A DNA stretch of 64,000 bases from Hymenobacter volaticus (GTDB lineage: Bacteria > Bacteroidota > Bacteroidia > Cytophagales > Hymenobacteraceae): the NCBI RefSeq assembly GCF_022921055.1, contig NZ_CP095063.1, forward strand, positions 62,001 through 126,000, written 5' to 3'. Of the stretch, positions 1 through 9,027 are shown piece after piece. Numbering within the stretch: the first letter of the stretch is position 1; each line of letters opens with the position of its first letter. The position numbers and the translations under genes were made by a program. The notes beneath the pieces are model-generated. The model saw only the letters and a list, made by a program, of their open reading frames with translations, made no database searches and was not told the origin of the DNA.

Positions 1-268
1 CGAGCTGTTCGCCCAGGTTTTCGTCAACGTCACTGGGCTTGCCGTGGAGCTTTACCAAACCGATGGCAGCGTGGGCGCGGCTCTTGGGGCGGGCATCGGG
101 GCGGGCCAGTACGCTACCCCCGACGACGCGTTCCGCCACATGCAGCGCCTGCAGTTACTGGAGCCCAACGCCGAAGCAGCCGCCTACGAGCAGACATATC
201 AGCGCTGGAAAACGGCCCTGCTTTCGTACCTGCACCCTACCCCGGAGCCAGCGCCTAGCCAAGCTTAG
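1..268 (+). CDS. xylB: Xylulokinase, C-terminal end (partial)
   Basis: This is the last 88 or so residues of an FGGY-family sugar kinase whose start lies before the window. The frame is open from base 2 to the TAG at 266-268. The visible end contains [16 protein letters not shown] followed by a glycine/alanine-rich [11 protein letters not shown] helix, the usual C-terminal signature of xylulokinases, where the second FGGY domain closes over the sugar and ATP. The enzyme phosphorylates D-xylulose to xylulose 5-phosphate in the cytoplasm. Xylose isomerase follows 41 bases downstream on the same strand, which makes the xylulose assignment much firmer than the fragment alone. The catalytic aspartate and the ATP-binding loops are outside the window. 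Confidence 0.85.
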   Translation, partial: ELFAQVFVNVTGLAVELYQTDGSVGAALGAGIGAGQYATPDDAFRHMQRLQLLEPNAEAAAYEQTYQRWKTALLSYLHPTPEPAPSQA

Positions 269-309
269 CCGTCCTCCTTGTTTGCCTACTCCACTTTCCG
301 TTTACGATT

Positions 310-1638
310 ATGAGTTCCGTTGTAACCCAAAATACGCTGTTTAGCGCCATCCCCCAGATCAAGTTCGAGGGATTAGAAAGTGATAACCCGCTGGCTTTTC
401 GCTGGTACGACGAAAGCCGGGTGGTTGCCGGCAAGCCCATGAAAGAATGGCTGCGCTTTGCCGGGGCCTATTGGCACTCGTTCAACGGCTCGGGGGCCGA
501 CCCGTTCGGTGAAGCCACCCACCTCTTCCCTTGGGACCAGGCAGCTGACCCCATCACGCGCGCCAAGGCCAAGATGGACGCCGCCTTCGAGTTTATGAGC
601 AAGCTGAGCTTGCCCTATTACTGCTTCCACGACGTGGATGTGGTCGACTACACCAACGATGTAGCTGACAACGAGCGGCGCCTGCAAACCATGGTGGCCT
701 ACGCCCAGCAGAAGCAGCAGGAAACTGGTATCAAGCTGCTTTGGGGTACGGCCAACCTATTCTCGCATCGTCGCTATATGAACGGGGCCAGCACCAACCC
801 CGACTTCCACGTGCTTACGCACGGAGCAGCGCAAGTGAAAGCCGCCTTGGATGCTACTATCGCGCTGGGCGGTGAGAATTACGTGTTCTGGGGTGGCCGC
901 GAAGGCTACATGACCTTGCTTAATACCAACATGAAGCGCGAACAGGAGCACTTTGCGCGCTTCTTGCACACGGCCAAAGACTACGCCCGACGCCAAGGTT
1001 TCACGGGCACGTTCTTTATCGAGCCTAAACCCATGGAGCCCACCAAGCACCAGTACGACTATGACGCAGCCACGGTCATCGGCTTTTTGCGCCAGTACGA
1101 CCTGCTCGACGACTTCAAGCTGAATTTGGAAGTCAACCACGCCACGCTGGCTGGTCACACCTTCCAGCACGAGTTGCAAGTGGCCGCCGACGCGGGCTTA
1201 CTTGGCTCCATCGATGCCAATCGCGGCGACTACCAGAACGGCTGGGACACCGACCAGTTTCCCAACGACATCTACGAGCTGACCGAAGCCATGCTGGTGA
1301 TCTTAGAAGCGGGAGGGCTGCAAGGCGGGGGCATTAACTTCGACGCCAAGATCCGCCGCAACTCCACCGACGTGCAGGACTTGTTTCACGCCCATGTCGG
1401 CGGCATGGACATCTTCGCCCGTGCCTTGCTTACGGCCGACAACATCCTGCAGAAATCAGACTACCGCCAGATCCGCCAGCAGCGCTACGCCTCCTTCGAT
1501 GCGGGTGCCGGCCATGCCTTCGAGCAGGGCCAACTTACCTTGGAACAACTGCGCGACTACGCCGCCGAAAACGGGGAGCCTGCTACTCTCAGTGGCCGCC
1601 AGGAGTACCTGGAAAACCTGCTCAACCGCTTTATCTAA
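310..1638 (+). CDS. xylA: Xylose isomerase
   Basis: Interconverts D-xylose and D-xylulose in the cytoplasm, the first step of the isomerase pathway; the upstream kinase then phosphorylates xylulose. The 442-residue length fits the long (class II) xylose isomerases common in Bacteroidota. Family signatures are visible in order: the catalytic histidine in CFHDVDV (about residue 107), VFWGGREGY (about 192-200), the metal and proton-shuttle segment [17 protein letters not shown] (Glu about 238, Lys about 240), [12 protein letters not shown] (about 272-283) and [18 protein letters not shown] (about 300-317). The ATG at 310 gives the expected N-terminus. It probably shares a transcript with the kinase. 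The LacI-type protein 98 bases downstream is a likely xylose-responsive partner (inference). Confidence 0.96.
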   Translation: MSSVVTQNTLFSAIPQIKFEGLESDNPLAFRWYDESRVVAGKPMKEWLRFAGAYWHSFNGSGADPFGEATHLFPWDQAADPITRAKAKMDAAFEFMSKLSLPYYCFHDVDVVDYTNDVADNERRLQTMVAYAQQKQQETGIKLLWGTANLFSHRRYMNGASTNPDFHVLTHGAAQVKAALDATIALGGENYVFWGGREGYMTLLNTNMKREQEHFARFLHTAKDYARRQGFTGTFFIEPKPMEPTKHQYDYDAATVIGFLRQYDLLDDFKLNLEVNHATLAGHTFQHELQVAADAGLLGSIDANRGDYQNGWDTDQFPNDIYELTEAMLVILEAGGLQGGGINFDAKIRRNSTDVQDLFHAHVGGMDIFARALLTADNILQKSDYRQIRQQRYASFDAGAGHAFEQGQLTLEQLRDYAAENGEPATLSGRQEYLENLLNRFI

Positions 1639-1736
1639 GCAGTTAAGAAGCTAGCCCACGAGGTCGACCTGCCCGCGTTTCTGTTTCGTGTGAATTCAAC
1701 AAATCCTATCCCACTCCGTCGCTTTCACTGGACCCG

Positions 1737-2750
1737 ATGTGTAATCTAGCCCGTCCCTTGCATCACAAACTCGATTCGCCCGCCGGCCATCTGAGCCCAA
1801 GCGAAAGCAAAACTTTGGCGGTTTTTATTCCGGAAGTGCCCAATCATTTCTTCTCGTTGGCCTTGAAGGGCATCGAAGAAATGGCCCGCTGTCACCACTA
1901 CCAGGTGCTGGTGTACCTTACTTCCGAGGTTAGCCAGCCAGTATTAGTGGTTGAACGCTTGCTGGCTAGTGGCCGTGTGGACGGGGTGCTGGTGTCGGCG
2001 GCCGCGGAGCAGGGCGCTTTAGCGCAGCTACGGGAATTGCAGGAGCGCAACTTGCCCATCTTGTTTTTCGACGATGTGTACGAAGAGTTGGAAACCGCGA
2101 AAGCTTCAACCGACGACTACGAGGGCAGCTACCGAGCAACCAGCCATCTTGTGCAGATGGGCTGTCGCCACATTGTGCATGTGGCTTTGCCGCAAAACCT
2201 GGTGAGCGGCCGCCGTCGCTTGCAGGGCTACCGCGACGCACTGACGGACTCTGGACTGCTGTTTCACGATGACTCGGTGCTAATTGCCAAAAGCGACCAA
2301 GCGAAAGATGTTGCCCAAATTCAGTACTTGCTGCAGAACCGGCTCTATATCGACGGCATTGTGGCAGCCACTGAAAGCGCTGTTGCCAGCAGTTATGAGG
2401 CCTGCCGCAACCTAGGTCGAGCGATTCCCAAGGATGTTAAAGTGGTTGGCTTCCCGGCGCAGAAAACGGCTATGGCAATTGATTCAGCGCCCACCGCTAC
2501 CGAGCAGTTCACCTACGTTACGGGCGAAGAAGCGGCCCGCCTTCTCCTACATGCCATTGCGACCAACCAGCCCGTGTTGTCGAGGGAGAGAGAAGGTACG
2601 GAACGCGAGCTTTCCATCAAGGAGTACCAAGGCTGGCAACTAGACGTGGTGCATTCGCTCCCGAGTAAGCATAACTCACTCTCGGGAAGGCAAACCATCC
2701 CCTTGAACACCCAACTTGGACCCGACCATATGCTGGGTCAAGTTGGTTAA
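1737..2750 (+). CDS. LacI/GalR-type sugar-binding protein lacking the HTH domain
   Basis: The 337 residues match the effector-binding core of LacI-family repressors: LAVFIPEVPNHFFSLALKG at about residue 27, an RVDGVLVSAA segment, ILFFDDVYEE, and HLVQMGCRHIVHVA in the second subdomain. The DNA-binding headpiece that normally precedes this (about 60 residues) is absent. The protein begins with roughly 25 unrelated residues, and only 98 bases separate it from xylA, too few to encode a headpiece in any frame. There is no signal peptide, so a periplasmic role is unlikely. The C-terminus is slightly extended. Its place directly after xylA suggests it binds xylose or a related sugar in the cytoplasm, perhaps as a partner of a full repressor such as the one at 3074. 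That role is inference. Confidence 0.75.
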   Translation: MCNLARPLHHKLDSPAGHLSPSESKTLAVFIPEVPNHFFSLALKGIEEMARCHHYQVLVYLTSEVSQPVLVVERLLASGRVDGVLVSAAAEQGALAQLRELQERNLPILFFDDVYEELETAKASTDDYEGSYRATSHLVQMGCRHIVHVALPQNLVSGRRRLQGYRDALTDSGLLFHDDSVLIAKSDQAKDVAQIQYLLQNRLYIDGIVAATESAVASSYEACRNLGRAIPKDVKVVGFPAQKTAMAIDSAPTATEQFTYVTGEEAARLLLHAIATNQPVLSREREGTERELSIKEYQGWQLDVVHSLPSKHNSLSGRQTIPLNTQLGPDHMLGQVG

Positions 2751-3073
2751 AGCATTTCCTCGCTTGATTCGCCGGCACATGCTGAACGGGTTTGTCAGCA
2801 GCCCCAGGACGTTTGAATAGCAGAAAACAGAGAAGGCGGCTTAGTATAGCCGCCTTCTCTGTTTTCTGCTACATCTTCAACAACGGCCACAATCTGGCTG
2901 CCGTTTCGGTTGTTGAAATTTACAAGATGATGTTTGATTTCCCTCTGATAGATTAATTCCGCCTTATGAGTCCTAAGCACTGCTGTCGTTGTTAGGCAAG
3001 CTTACTTATCTTGCGTGTTCAACTGCTGCGTTGGTTAAATACCTGCTTCTACCTGATCTTCTTTTGCTTTTTC
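2751..3073. other. Gap between the two LacI-type genes
   Basis: This gene-free stretch holds the large hairpin at 2818-2871 and the presumed promoter of the downstream LacI gene. No open frame with protein-like composition was found on either strand. Confidence 0.6.
2818..2871 (+). terminator. 24-bp perfect inverted repeat, likely terminator
   Basis: Positions 2818-2841 are exactly complementary to 2848-2871, leaving a 6-base loop. The lower stem is A/G rich on the 5' side and ends in a GGCGGC/GCCGCC clamp. There is no long U tract after it, only TTTTCTGCT inside the 3' arm. It lies 68 bases after the stop of the upstream gene, as expected for the end of the xyl transcript. A stem this long and perfect could also act as an RNA-processing or stability element. 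Confidence 0.75.
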
Positions 3074-4126
3074 ATGGCCAAGGCAAACAAGCGCATTTCT
3101 ATTGCCGATCTTGCAAAAGAGCTGGGACTGGCGAAATCCACGGTTTCGCGGGCGCTCAACAACGCCGTTGACGTAAGTGAAACCACCAAGGCGCAGGTTA
3201 GGGCGCTGGTGGAAAAGCTGAACTACCAGCCCAACGATTTGGCGGCGGCCCTGCGCCGGGGGCGCAGCAATGTGCTCGGCGTAATTGTGCCTCACATCAA
3301 TGGCGCCTTTTTCCCGGCTGTCGTGCATGGCATCGAGGAAGGGGCCAGCCAAGCCGGTTTCAACGTCATGATTTGCCAATCGACGGAAGATGTCGAGCGC
3401 GAAAGAAAGCACGTGCGAACTCTGCTCAAGGCCCAGGTCGACGGCATCATGGTTTCCATGTCCAACACCACTCGCGAGTACGCCCACTTCGAGCGGGTAC
3501 GCAGCCACGGCACTCCCCTGGTATTTTTTGACCGGATGCCCAGTATGCCCGACGTGTGCGGGGTGGTTGTCGACGACTATCGCGGGGCATACCAAGTCAT
3601 GGAGCACCTGATTGAGCAGGGCTGCCGCCGGATTGCGCACTTGGCCGGACCGCAAATAATTAACACCACTTACAATCGGTTCCGGGCCTTCCATGACGCC
3701 CTGCTAGCCCACGGGCTGCCCTACGACGAGAATTTGGTTGTTTATCTAAATGGCTCGAGCACAGCCGCAGGCCGGGCCGCTATGCAGCAGCTTCTGCAGC
3801 TTCCGGAGCGGCCCGATGCAGTGTTCTCGGCCTATGATTTCCCGGCCGGGGGTGCCCTGCAGCTATTAGAAGAGCAAGGCGTCCGCGTACCCGAAGATAT
3901 TGCGCTGGTGGGCTTCAGCAACGAGCCTTTTACAGCCATGGTAAAGCCTCGCCTGACCTCGGTTGATCAGCGGGGCAAGCTTATGGGCAAGGCCGCCGTT
4001 CAGCTCGTGCTACAACTACTTAAGCGTACTGACTTCTTCACTGGGCAAAAAGTAGTGCTCAAGCCCAAACTCGTGGTTCGGGACTCTTCACTGCACGGGC
4101 AGTTAACAGCCAACCAACACGAATAG
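3074..4126 (+). CDS. LacI/GalR-family transcriptional regulator
   Basis: A complete 350-residue LacI-type regulator. The N-terminal headpiece reads RISIADLAKELGLAKSTVSR, followed by the hinge NYQPNDLAAALRRGRSN. The two-lobed sugar-binding core follows (GVIVPHINGAFFPAVVHGI, then HLIEQGCRRIAHLAGPQ and VPEDIALVGFSNEPFTAM). The ATG at 3074 was chosen because it puts the headpiece at the usual distance from the N-terminus; an upstream TTG at 3011 would add 21 hydrophobic residues with no family support. The gene stands alone, convergent with arsS. Its target and ligand are unknown; proximity to xylBA makes xylose utilisation the first guess. A candidate LacI-type operator lies far away at 40835-40859. 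Confidence 0.93.
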   Translation: MAKANKRISIADLAKELGLAKSTVSRALNNAVDVSETTKAQVRALVEKLNYQPNDLAAALRRGRSNVLGVIVPHINGAFFPAVVHGIEEGASQAGFNVMICQSTEDVERERKHVRTLLKAQVDGIMVSMSNTTREYAHFERVRSHGTPLVFFDRMPSMPDVCGVVVDDYRGAYQVMEHLIEQGCRRIAHLAGPQIINTTYNRFRAFHDALLAHGLPYDENLVVYLNGSSTAAGRAAMQQLLQLPERPDAVFSAYDFPAGGALQLLEEQGVRVPEDIALVGFSNEPFTAMVKPRLTSVDQRGKLMGKAAVQLVLQLLKRTDFFTGQKVVLKPKLVVRDSSLHGQLTANQHE

Positions 4127-4220
4127 CGTACCAGCCGGCTAGTTAAGTTAGGCAACCATAAGAGTTGCAAGCCCCACCACATAGAAAGCAACAAAACCTG
4201 AAGTCAGTAACTGCAGGCCG

Positions 4221-5270
4221 CTACGCCACGGTGCCGCCGCAACTAGACCCCGCTCCGGCCGTGCAGCCGTAGCAGTGCTGATTTACTACCACTGACCGCT
4301 CACTCAGGGTTTTCACGTCGAAGTCGCGGATGTGTTGCACTGGCCCGGACACGTACAGGTCCAGCATCTGGTTGAAGTCGCAGTCGTAGAGGCTACCGTC
4401 CCAGCCCACCGAAATCGTGGAGCGGCACATCACCCCTGCCGCGGCCGCGGGATTGAAGGCGTTGACTAGCTTTTCCATGTAGCCGGCGTAGTTGCCCGAC
4501 TCAATTAAGTAATCCAAGTAGCGGCTCACCGGAATGTTGGTGATGGCAAACAGTTCGTTGAAGACGATACCGAAATCCTTGAGCAACACCCGCTTGAACT
4601 GGTCCTGCAACCCCTTCTGCCCGCCCGGCAAAAAGGCGCCGGCGGGGTTGTACACTAGGTTCAGTATCAAACCCGACCCGGGCTGTCCGTAACCGACGGC
4701 GTTAAGCATGTTCAGGGCCCGCACTGAATCTTCAAACACCCCGTCACCGCGCTGCCGGTCAGTTTTTTCGGCACTGTAAAAGGGCAGCGAGCTTACTACT
4801 TCTACCCCGTGCTGCTTGAAGAATTCGGGCAGGTCGTAGTACTTTTTGTTGGCGACGATGATGGTCAAGTTGCAGCGCACGATAACGTGACGCCCGAGCT
4901 GACGGATCTGCTCTACAAACCAGCGAAAGTTGGGGTTCATTTCCGGTGCCCCGCCCGTCAGATCCACCGTTGGAATATCGGTTTGGGCCAGCGCATCCAA
5001 GCAAAGCTGCATGGTTTCGCGGGTCATGATTTCTTTGCGGTCGGGACCCGCATCGACGTGGCAGTGACGGCACACCTGATTGCACATCTTGCCCACGTTG
5101 ATTTGCAGCACGGCGGGCGCCACTGGGGTCAAGGGAAACAAGTTAGCTGCACTTAGTTTCTCGTGAAACAGCGGCAGGTGCAACGTGTCGGCCACTTCTC
5201 GGCGCAGCACCGTGAGTTGAAAAGCGGAGTCGGCCAGATCATTGCCGCTTGACTTGAGGGATTTTGTCAT
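4221..5270 (-). CDS. arsS: Arsenosugar biosynthesis radical SAM protein ArsS
   Basis: A 349-residue radical SAM enzyme with a C-terminal cysteine-rich domain. The iron-sulfur motif is CNQVCRHC (Cys63, 67, 70), a CxxxCxxC, followed by HVDAGPDRKE and VDLTGGAPEMNP, both typical of the ArsS family. The C-terminus carries CYGCTAGAGSSCGG (Cys333, 336, 344), the hallmark ending of the family, plus two further cysteines near 284 and 298 that may hold an auxiliary cluster. In the characterised system ArsS transfers the 5'-deoxyadenosyl group onto dimethylarsenite to make a dimethylarsinoyl ribose precursor of arsenosugars. Here it is the last gene of a minus-strand set with a glycosyltransferase, an epimerase and an SDR. 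No ArsM arsenite methyltransferase is present in the window. Confidence 0.92.
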   Translation of the reverse strand: MTKSLKSSGNDLADSAFQLTVLRREVADTLHLPLFHEKLSAANLFPLTPVAPAVLQINVGKMCNQVCRHCHVDAGPDRKEIMTRETMQLCLDALAQTDIPTVDLTGGAPEMNPNFRWFVEQIRQLGRHVIVRCNLTIIVANKKYYDLPEFFKQHGVEVVSSLPFYSAEKTDRQRGDGVFEDSVRALNMLNAVGYGQPGSGLILNLVYNPAGAFLPGGQKGLQDQFKRVLLKDFGIVFNELFAITNIPVSRYLDYLIESGNYAGYMEKLVNAFNPAAAAGVMCRSTISVGWDGSLYDCDFNQMLDLYVSGPVQHIRDFDVKTLSERSVVVNQHCYGCTAGAGSSCGGTVA

Positions 5271-5394
5271 CAGATAGAAATCAAAAACAGTCGGGGCTGG
5301 GTGGCAAGGACGGTCCGGGGTACAGAGAATTGAAGCATACTAACAAACCAGCAGACATACGAGAAGGAGACGCGCACCGATTTAGGTTCCCTAC

Positions 5395-6285
5395 TCATTC
5401 GTAGAAATGCCGCAGGCGGCGAATAGTGGTTAGCACGATCCAGTCGCCGAGCCGTGGGAAATACGTGTGCACGAGCACGATGAGTTGACCTAAGGCAGAA
5501 ATAACCGTCCGCTGCCGCCGCCGCCGAATATGGCGCAGAATAATGCGGGCCACTTCCGTCTGCGACTTTTGCCAGCGCGGTGGGCGGTGGGCAATGGGCA
5601 CGGGTAGCCCGGCGGCATCGAGCACGCGCTTGTTGGGGTCGTTCTGGGTGAAGCCAATGTGCACCACGCCGAAGTGAATACCAGTATGGGCCAACTCCAG
5701 CCGCAGGGTGTGAGCTAGGTTGGCTACGGCGGCTTTGCCGGCACAGTAGGCTGAGCCACTGGGCATGCCATTAAGCGCCGAAATCGACGAGATAAACGTG
5801 ACGCTGCCCCGGGTGCGCGTCAGGTAAGGCAGGGCGGCCTTGAGCGGGTACACTGTGCCATACACGTTGCTGTCGAGCACCTGCCGAAACACGTCGGGGG
5901 CCATGTCGGCGAAATAGGCCCGCTGGGAAATGCTGGCGTTGGTGATTAGAATATCGAGTTGCCCAAAAGCTTGAATAGCGGTAGCAATCAGTGCCTCGCA
6001 GGCCGCGTAGTCGGTTACATCGGCCACGCAGCTAACCACCGCGTAGCCAGCCGCCTCAAATTCCTGGCGAGTTTGGCTTAGTTGCTCGGCGTTGCGACCG
6101 TTAAGCACCACGGCCGCCCCCTGCTGGCACAGGCACCGAGCCGTTTCGCGCCCAATTCCCGACTCTGAACCCGTGACAAGGGCCACTAGCCCGGCAAAGT
6201 AGCCAGTTTGCGCGTTAGCCCGCGGGCGCGCCACAACCCGCGCGGTGGCGGGCACAGGCGCTTCAAAGAAGGCAGCATCACGCAT
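5395..6285 (-). CDS. SDR-family oxidoreductase in the arsS cluster
   Basis: A classical short-chain dehydrogenase of 296 residues. With the ATG at 6285 the cofactor loop TGSESGIG is at about 38-45, an NAS variant of the NAG motif at 116-118, the catalytic serine in FISSISA near 167, and YCAGK at 180-184. The C-terminus is basic and hydrophobic (RRRRQRTVISALGQLIVLVH), reminiscent of membrane-associated SDRs such as DHRS7-like enzymes. The start at 6285 overlaps the upstream epimerase stop by 8 bases, so translation is probably coupled; an in-frame ATG at 6321 would lie deeper inside the epimerase. The substrate is unknown; a role in arsenosugar or arsenolipid assembly is inferred from the cluster. 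Confidence 0.85.
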   Translation of the reverse strand: MRDAAFFEAPVPATARVVARPRANAQTGYFAGLVALVTGSESGIGRETARCLCQQGAAVVLNGRNAEQLSQTRQEFEAAGYAVVSCVADVTDYAACEALIATAIQAFGQLDILITNASISQRAYFADMAPDVFRQVLDSNVYGTVYPLKAALPYLTRTRGSVTFISSISALNGMPSGSAYCAGKAAVANLAHTLRLELAHTGIHFGVVHIGFTQNDPNKRVLDAAGLPVPIAHRPPRWQKSQTEVARIILRHIRRRRQRTVISALGQLIVLVHTYFPRLGDWIVLTTIRRLRHFYE

Positions 6286-7267
6286 AGTGGTGGGCTTTAA
6301 ACCAGCGAAACGCATCGGCAACGGCGGTTTCTAGGTTAGTTTGGGGCATAGCCAGCTCGGCGCAAGCTTTCTGCACCGAGAAATAGTGTCCATCGTTGGC
6401 CACGGCCGTCATAGCTGAGTTCAGCTGGCTGGGCCGGCCCGTTACACGAGTTTTCAGCTCGCAGACGCGGCCGTAGAGTAGAGCTAAAGCCGCCGGCACC
6501 GGCCAGCGTGGGCTCCGCACGCCCAACACTTGAGACATCAACGCAAAAGCTTCGCGGTAACTCAGGTTCTGATGCCCTAGAATGTAGGATTCACCGATTC
6601 GGCCCTGCGTGAGCGCATTAACGGTAGCTTCGGCTACATCCCGCACGTGCACGTAATTTTTGCCACCGACGGGGTAGCCTGGTAACTGACCGCGGTAGAG
6701 TTCGAGCAGTAAGGCGTTGGATGTAGGCTTGGCGTCGCCCGGTCCGAGCATGAAGGTGGGGTGCACCAGCACCGCGGGTACTTGCTCCTGAGCTACGGCG
6801 CGTAGCACTAGGTCGGTGGCGGCCCGCTTGCTGTCCATATAGTCGAGGCCGTAGGAGCGCCCGGCGTAGGGCCGGGTTTCGTCACCGGGCTGCTCGCGGG
6901 TGCCGAAGCCGAAAACGTTGGCCGTGCCCACGTATACAAAGCGACTCACCCCGGCCCGACGAGCTAGGCGAAGCATAGTTTCGGTGCCCCCCAGGTTGAC
7001 GGCCCACACCGCAGGGTCGCGGGCCGGATTTACTTGGGCCAAGGCGGCGGCATGAATGACAGCCGTGCAGTTGTCGGCTAGGCCCGCTACGCTTGCCGGT
7101 TGGCGGAGGTCGCCTTCCACTACTTCCACCTCCTCAGGCAGTGCCAGTGGTGAAAGCCGGGTTGCGGAGCGCACCAAGGCCCGGACCTGGTAGCCGCGCC
7201 GCAGCAAGTGCTCGACAAGATGATGCCCTAGGAAGCCGCCGGCACCGGTAACGAGAACTTTGGGCAT
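6278..7267 (-). CDS. NAD(P)-dependent epimerase/dehydratase (extended SDR)
   Basis: A 329-residue extended SDR. The Rossmann loop TGAGGFLGHH is at 7-16, VIHAAALAQVNP near 70-81, the catalytic threonine in FVYVGTANVFG near 115, and YMDSK at 143-147. The later region (PTFMLGPGD, GKNYVHVRDVAEA) matches the dihydroflavonol reductase and nucleoside-diphosphate-sugar epimerase branch. It acts on an NDP-sugar or a similar substrate in the cytoplasm. Its ATG overlaps the stop of the upstream glycosyltransferase by one base (TGATG), and its own stop lies inside the next gene, so the genes form one translationally coupled operon. Exact substrate is not recognisable. Confidence 0.88.
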   Translation of the reverse strand: MPKVLVTGAGGFLGHHLVEHLLRRGYQVRALVRSATRLSPLALPEEVEVVEGDLRQPASVAGLADNCTAVIHAAALAQVNPARDPAVWAVNLGGTETMLRLARRAGVSRFVYVGTANVFGFGTREQPGDETRPYAGRSYGLDYMDSKRAATDLVLRAVAQEQVPAVLVHPTFMLGPGDAKPTSNALLLELYRGQLPGYPVGGKNYVHVRDVAEATVNALTQGRIGESYILGHQNLSYREAFALMSQVLGVRSPRWPVPAALALLYGRVCELKTRVTGRPSQLNSAMTAVANDGHYFSVQKACAELAMPQTNLETAVADAFRWFKAHHYA

Positions 7268-7959
7268 CAGCGGTAGTTGAGCATGGCCTTGTAGGTGCTA
7301 GCAATGCGGGAAGGCGCCACCCGAAGGAAAAACAAGGAGAAGGCCGTTAAGTTGGCTACTTGCACCCGCAGCCAGCTGTTGGTCTCGTACTTTCGAGCCG
7401 ACACCACCACGTCCTGGGGCACAATTAGGAAGCGAGCCTGCCGACGAATGCGTTGAATGATGTCGAAGTCTTCCATAATGACGTAGTATTCATCGAAGCC
7501 CTGGAGGCGCTGAAACAAGTCGCGGGTTATAAACAAGGTTTGGTCGCCGCCGCGGCTCATGATACCCCGAAACCGGGTTCCGAAGCTGTTGAGCCGCAGC
7601 AGCGGATGCTTGGAATCAAACCGAAAGCGGTAACAACCCGCCTCGTAGCCCTGCGCGACGGCTTGCTGAATGGTGGTTACGTACTCGGGATGGATGCCTA
7701 CATCGGCGTGCACGAAATAAAGAATGTCGCCGCTGGCTTGGCGGGCCCCGTAGTTCATCTGAGCCGCGCGGCCGGGCTTGGGAGCCCGCAACACGGTAGC
7801 ACCAGCTAACCGGGCCAGCTCTACAGTGTTGTCGGCACTGCCTGCATCCACGACCAGCACTTCCACCGCACCAGTTGTGTCGTAATGACGTAGCTGCTGG
7901 ATCAAACCCGCAATACTGGCGGCTTCGTTGTAGGTAGGAATAATAACGCTAACCTTCAT
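7267..7959 (-). CDS. Family 2 glycosyltransferase, arsenosugar/rSAM-associated (TIGR04283 type)
   Basis: A 230-residue GT-A glycosyltransferase starting VSVIIPTYNEAASI, with the metal/nucleotide region VLVVDAGSADNT and the diagnostic block PGRAAQMNYGA followed by ILYFVHADV. RFRFDSKHPLLRL, GGDQTLFI and IMEDFDIIQRIRR also agree with the TIGR04283 family, which NCBI names as arsenosugar-biosynthesis glycosyltransferase and which often travels with ArsS. There are no clear membrane spans beyond a weak hydrophobic stretch near 205-215. It is the first gene of the minus-strand operon and faces the DUF547 gene across a 237-base shared promoter gap. It probably glycosylates the arsenic ribose or a lipid acceptor (inference). 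Confidence 0.88.
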   Translation of the reverse strand: MKVSVIIPTYNEAASIAGLIQQLRHYDTTGAVEVLVVDAGSADNTVELARLAGATVLRAPKPGRAAQMNYGARQASGDILYFVHADVGIHPEYVTTIQQAVAQGYEAGCYRFRFDSKHPLLRLNSFGTRFRGIMSRGGDQTLFITRDLFQRLQGFDEYYVIMEDFDIIQRIRRQARFLIVPQDVVVSARKYETNSWLRVQVANLTAFSLFFLRVAPSRIASTYKAMLNYR

Positions 7960-8196
7960 AAGGCAGTAAGATAGAAAAGCCCAAGTTCCTGGTTTTTGTC
8001 ACATCACAAAGCATGTAGGCTTAAAAAGCTTCGGCAATAGAAGAAGCAGACCCAGCTAAGCCCAACAGTATACCCTAGTGCAGCAGCAGGCACGAGAAGA
8101 TTTCTTAACCTTAAGAAATGTCTATAACCCAAAGATTGGCCGGCTACAATCTTTTCTAGTCGCCGCGCCCGTATATGCTTTTCAACTAGTTCAACT

Positions 8197-8991
8197 ATGA
8201 AGATTTCCACTTTCTATTTCGCGTGTTTGGTTACGGCGGTTTCGGCAACCGGACCGATTATGGTGCGGCCAACGCTGGCCGCACCGCACCCAACCACTGC
8301 CACCGTCGCGGCCCCGATAGACCATTCTGCCTTCGATAAGCTTTTAAAAAAATATGTTAATGCCCAGGGCCTGGTTGACTACAAAGCCTGGAAAACCGAC
8401 CAGGCTGCTTTCAATCAGTATCTGGCCTTGCTAAGCAAAAACCCGCCCGCCGCTAGTTGGAGCAAGGCCGAGCAGATGGCTTATTGGATCAACGCCTACA
8501 ATGCCTACACCATTCGCTTGATCCTCGACCATTACCCTGTGCAGAGCATCAAGGACATTGGCACTAAGATTCAGATTCCGTTTGTGACCACGCCTTGGGC
8601 GGCCAAGTTCTTTACGATTGGGGGCACCAAGATGAGCTTGGATAACATCGAGCATGGCACCTTGCGCAAGCAGTACAATGACCCCCGCATCCATTTCGCG
8701 CTAGTGTGCGCTTCCCTTTCGTGCCCGCGGCTGCGCAACGAGGCCTACACCGCCGCCAAGCTCGACAGCCAACTCGACGAGCAGGGTCGCGACTTTCTGC
8801 GTAACCCCGCCAAAAATAAGCCCGGCAAAACCAGTGCCCAGCTCTCCAAGTACTTCGACTGGTACAAGGGCGACTGGACGGCTAACAACCAAACGGTTGT
8901 TGGGTGGGTGAATAAGTACGCGGCCACCAAGCTCGACAACACGGCTAAAATCAGCTACCTCGACTACAATTGGAGCTTGAATGAGCAATAG
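8197..8991 (+). CDS. DUF547 domain-containing secreted protein
   Basis: A 264-residue protein with an N-terminal signal peptide (cleavage probably near residue 29) and the DUF547 core: KYVNAQGLVDYKAWK, AYWINAYNAYTIRL (about 90-104), IEHGTLRKQYNDPRIHFALV, CASLSCPRL and the C-terminal ISYLDYNWSLN. The paired cysteines in CASLSC are conserved in the family. Molecular function is unknown; it would act in the periplasm or at the cell surface. It is divergent from the arsS operon and, from memory, DUF547 genes recur beside arsS and TIGR04283 genes, so a role in the same pathway is plausible. The next gene follows closely on the same strand. Confidence 0.9.
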   Translation: MKISTFYFACLVTAVSATGPIMVRPTLAAPHPTTATVAAPIDHSAFDKLLKKYVNAQGLVDYKAWKTDQAAFNQYLALLSKNPPAASWSKAEQMAYWINAYNAYTIRLILDHYPVQSIKDIGTKIQIPFVTTPWAAKFFTIGGTKMSLDNIEHGTLRKQYNDPRIHFALVCASLSCPRLRNEAYTAAKLDSQLDEQGRDFLRNPAKNKPGKTSAQLSKYFDWYKGDWTANNQTVVGWVNKYAATKLDNTAKISYLDYNWSLNEQ

Positions 8992-9027
8992 TACCACTTG
9001 GGGGCGCCAAGCTGCCCCTTACAACCA

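Noticed and set aside
3035..3694. 219-residue minus-strand frame
   Set aside because: Antisense of the LacI gene, whose headpiece and core motifs are unmistakable.
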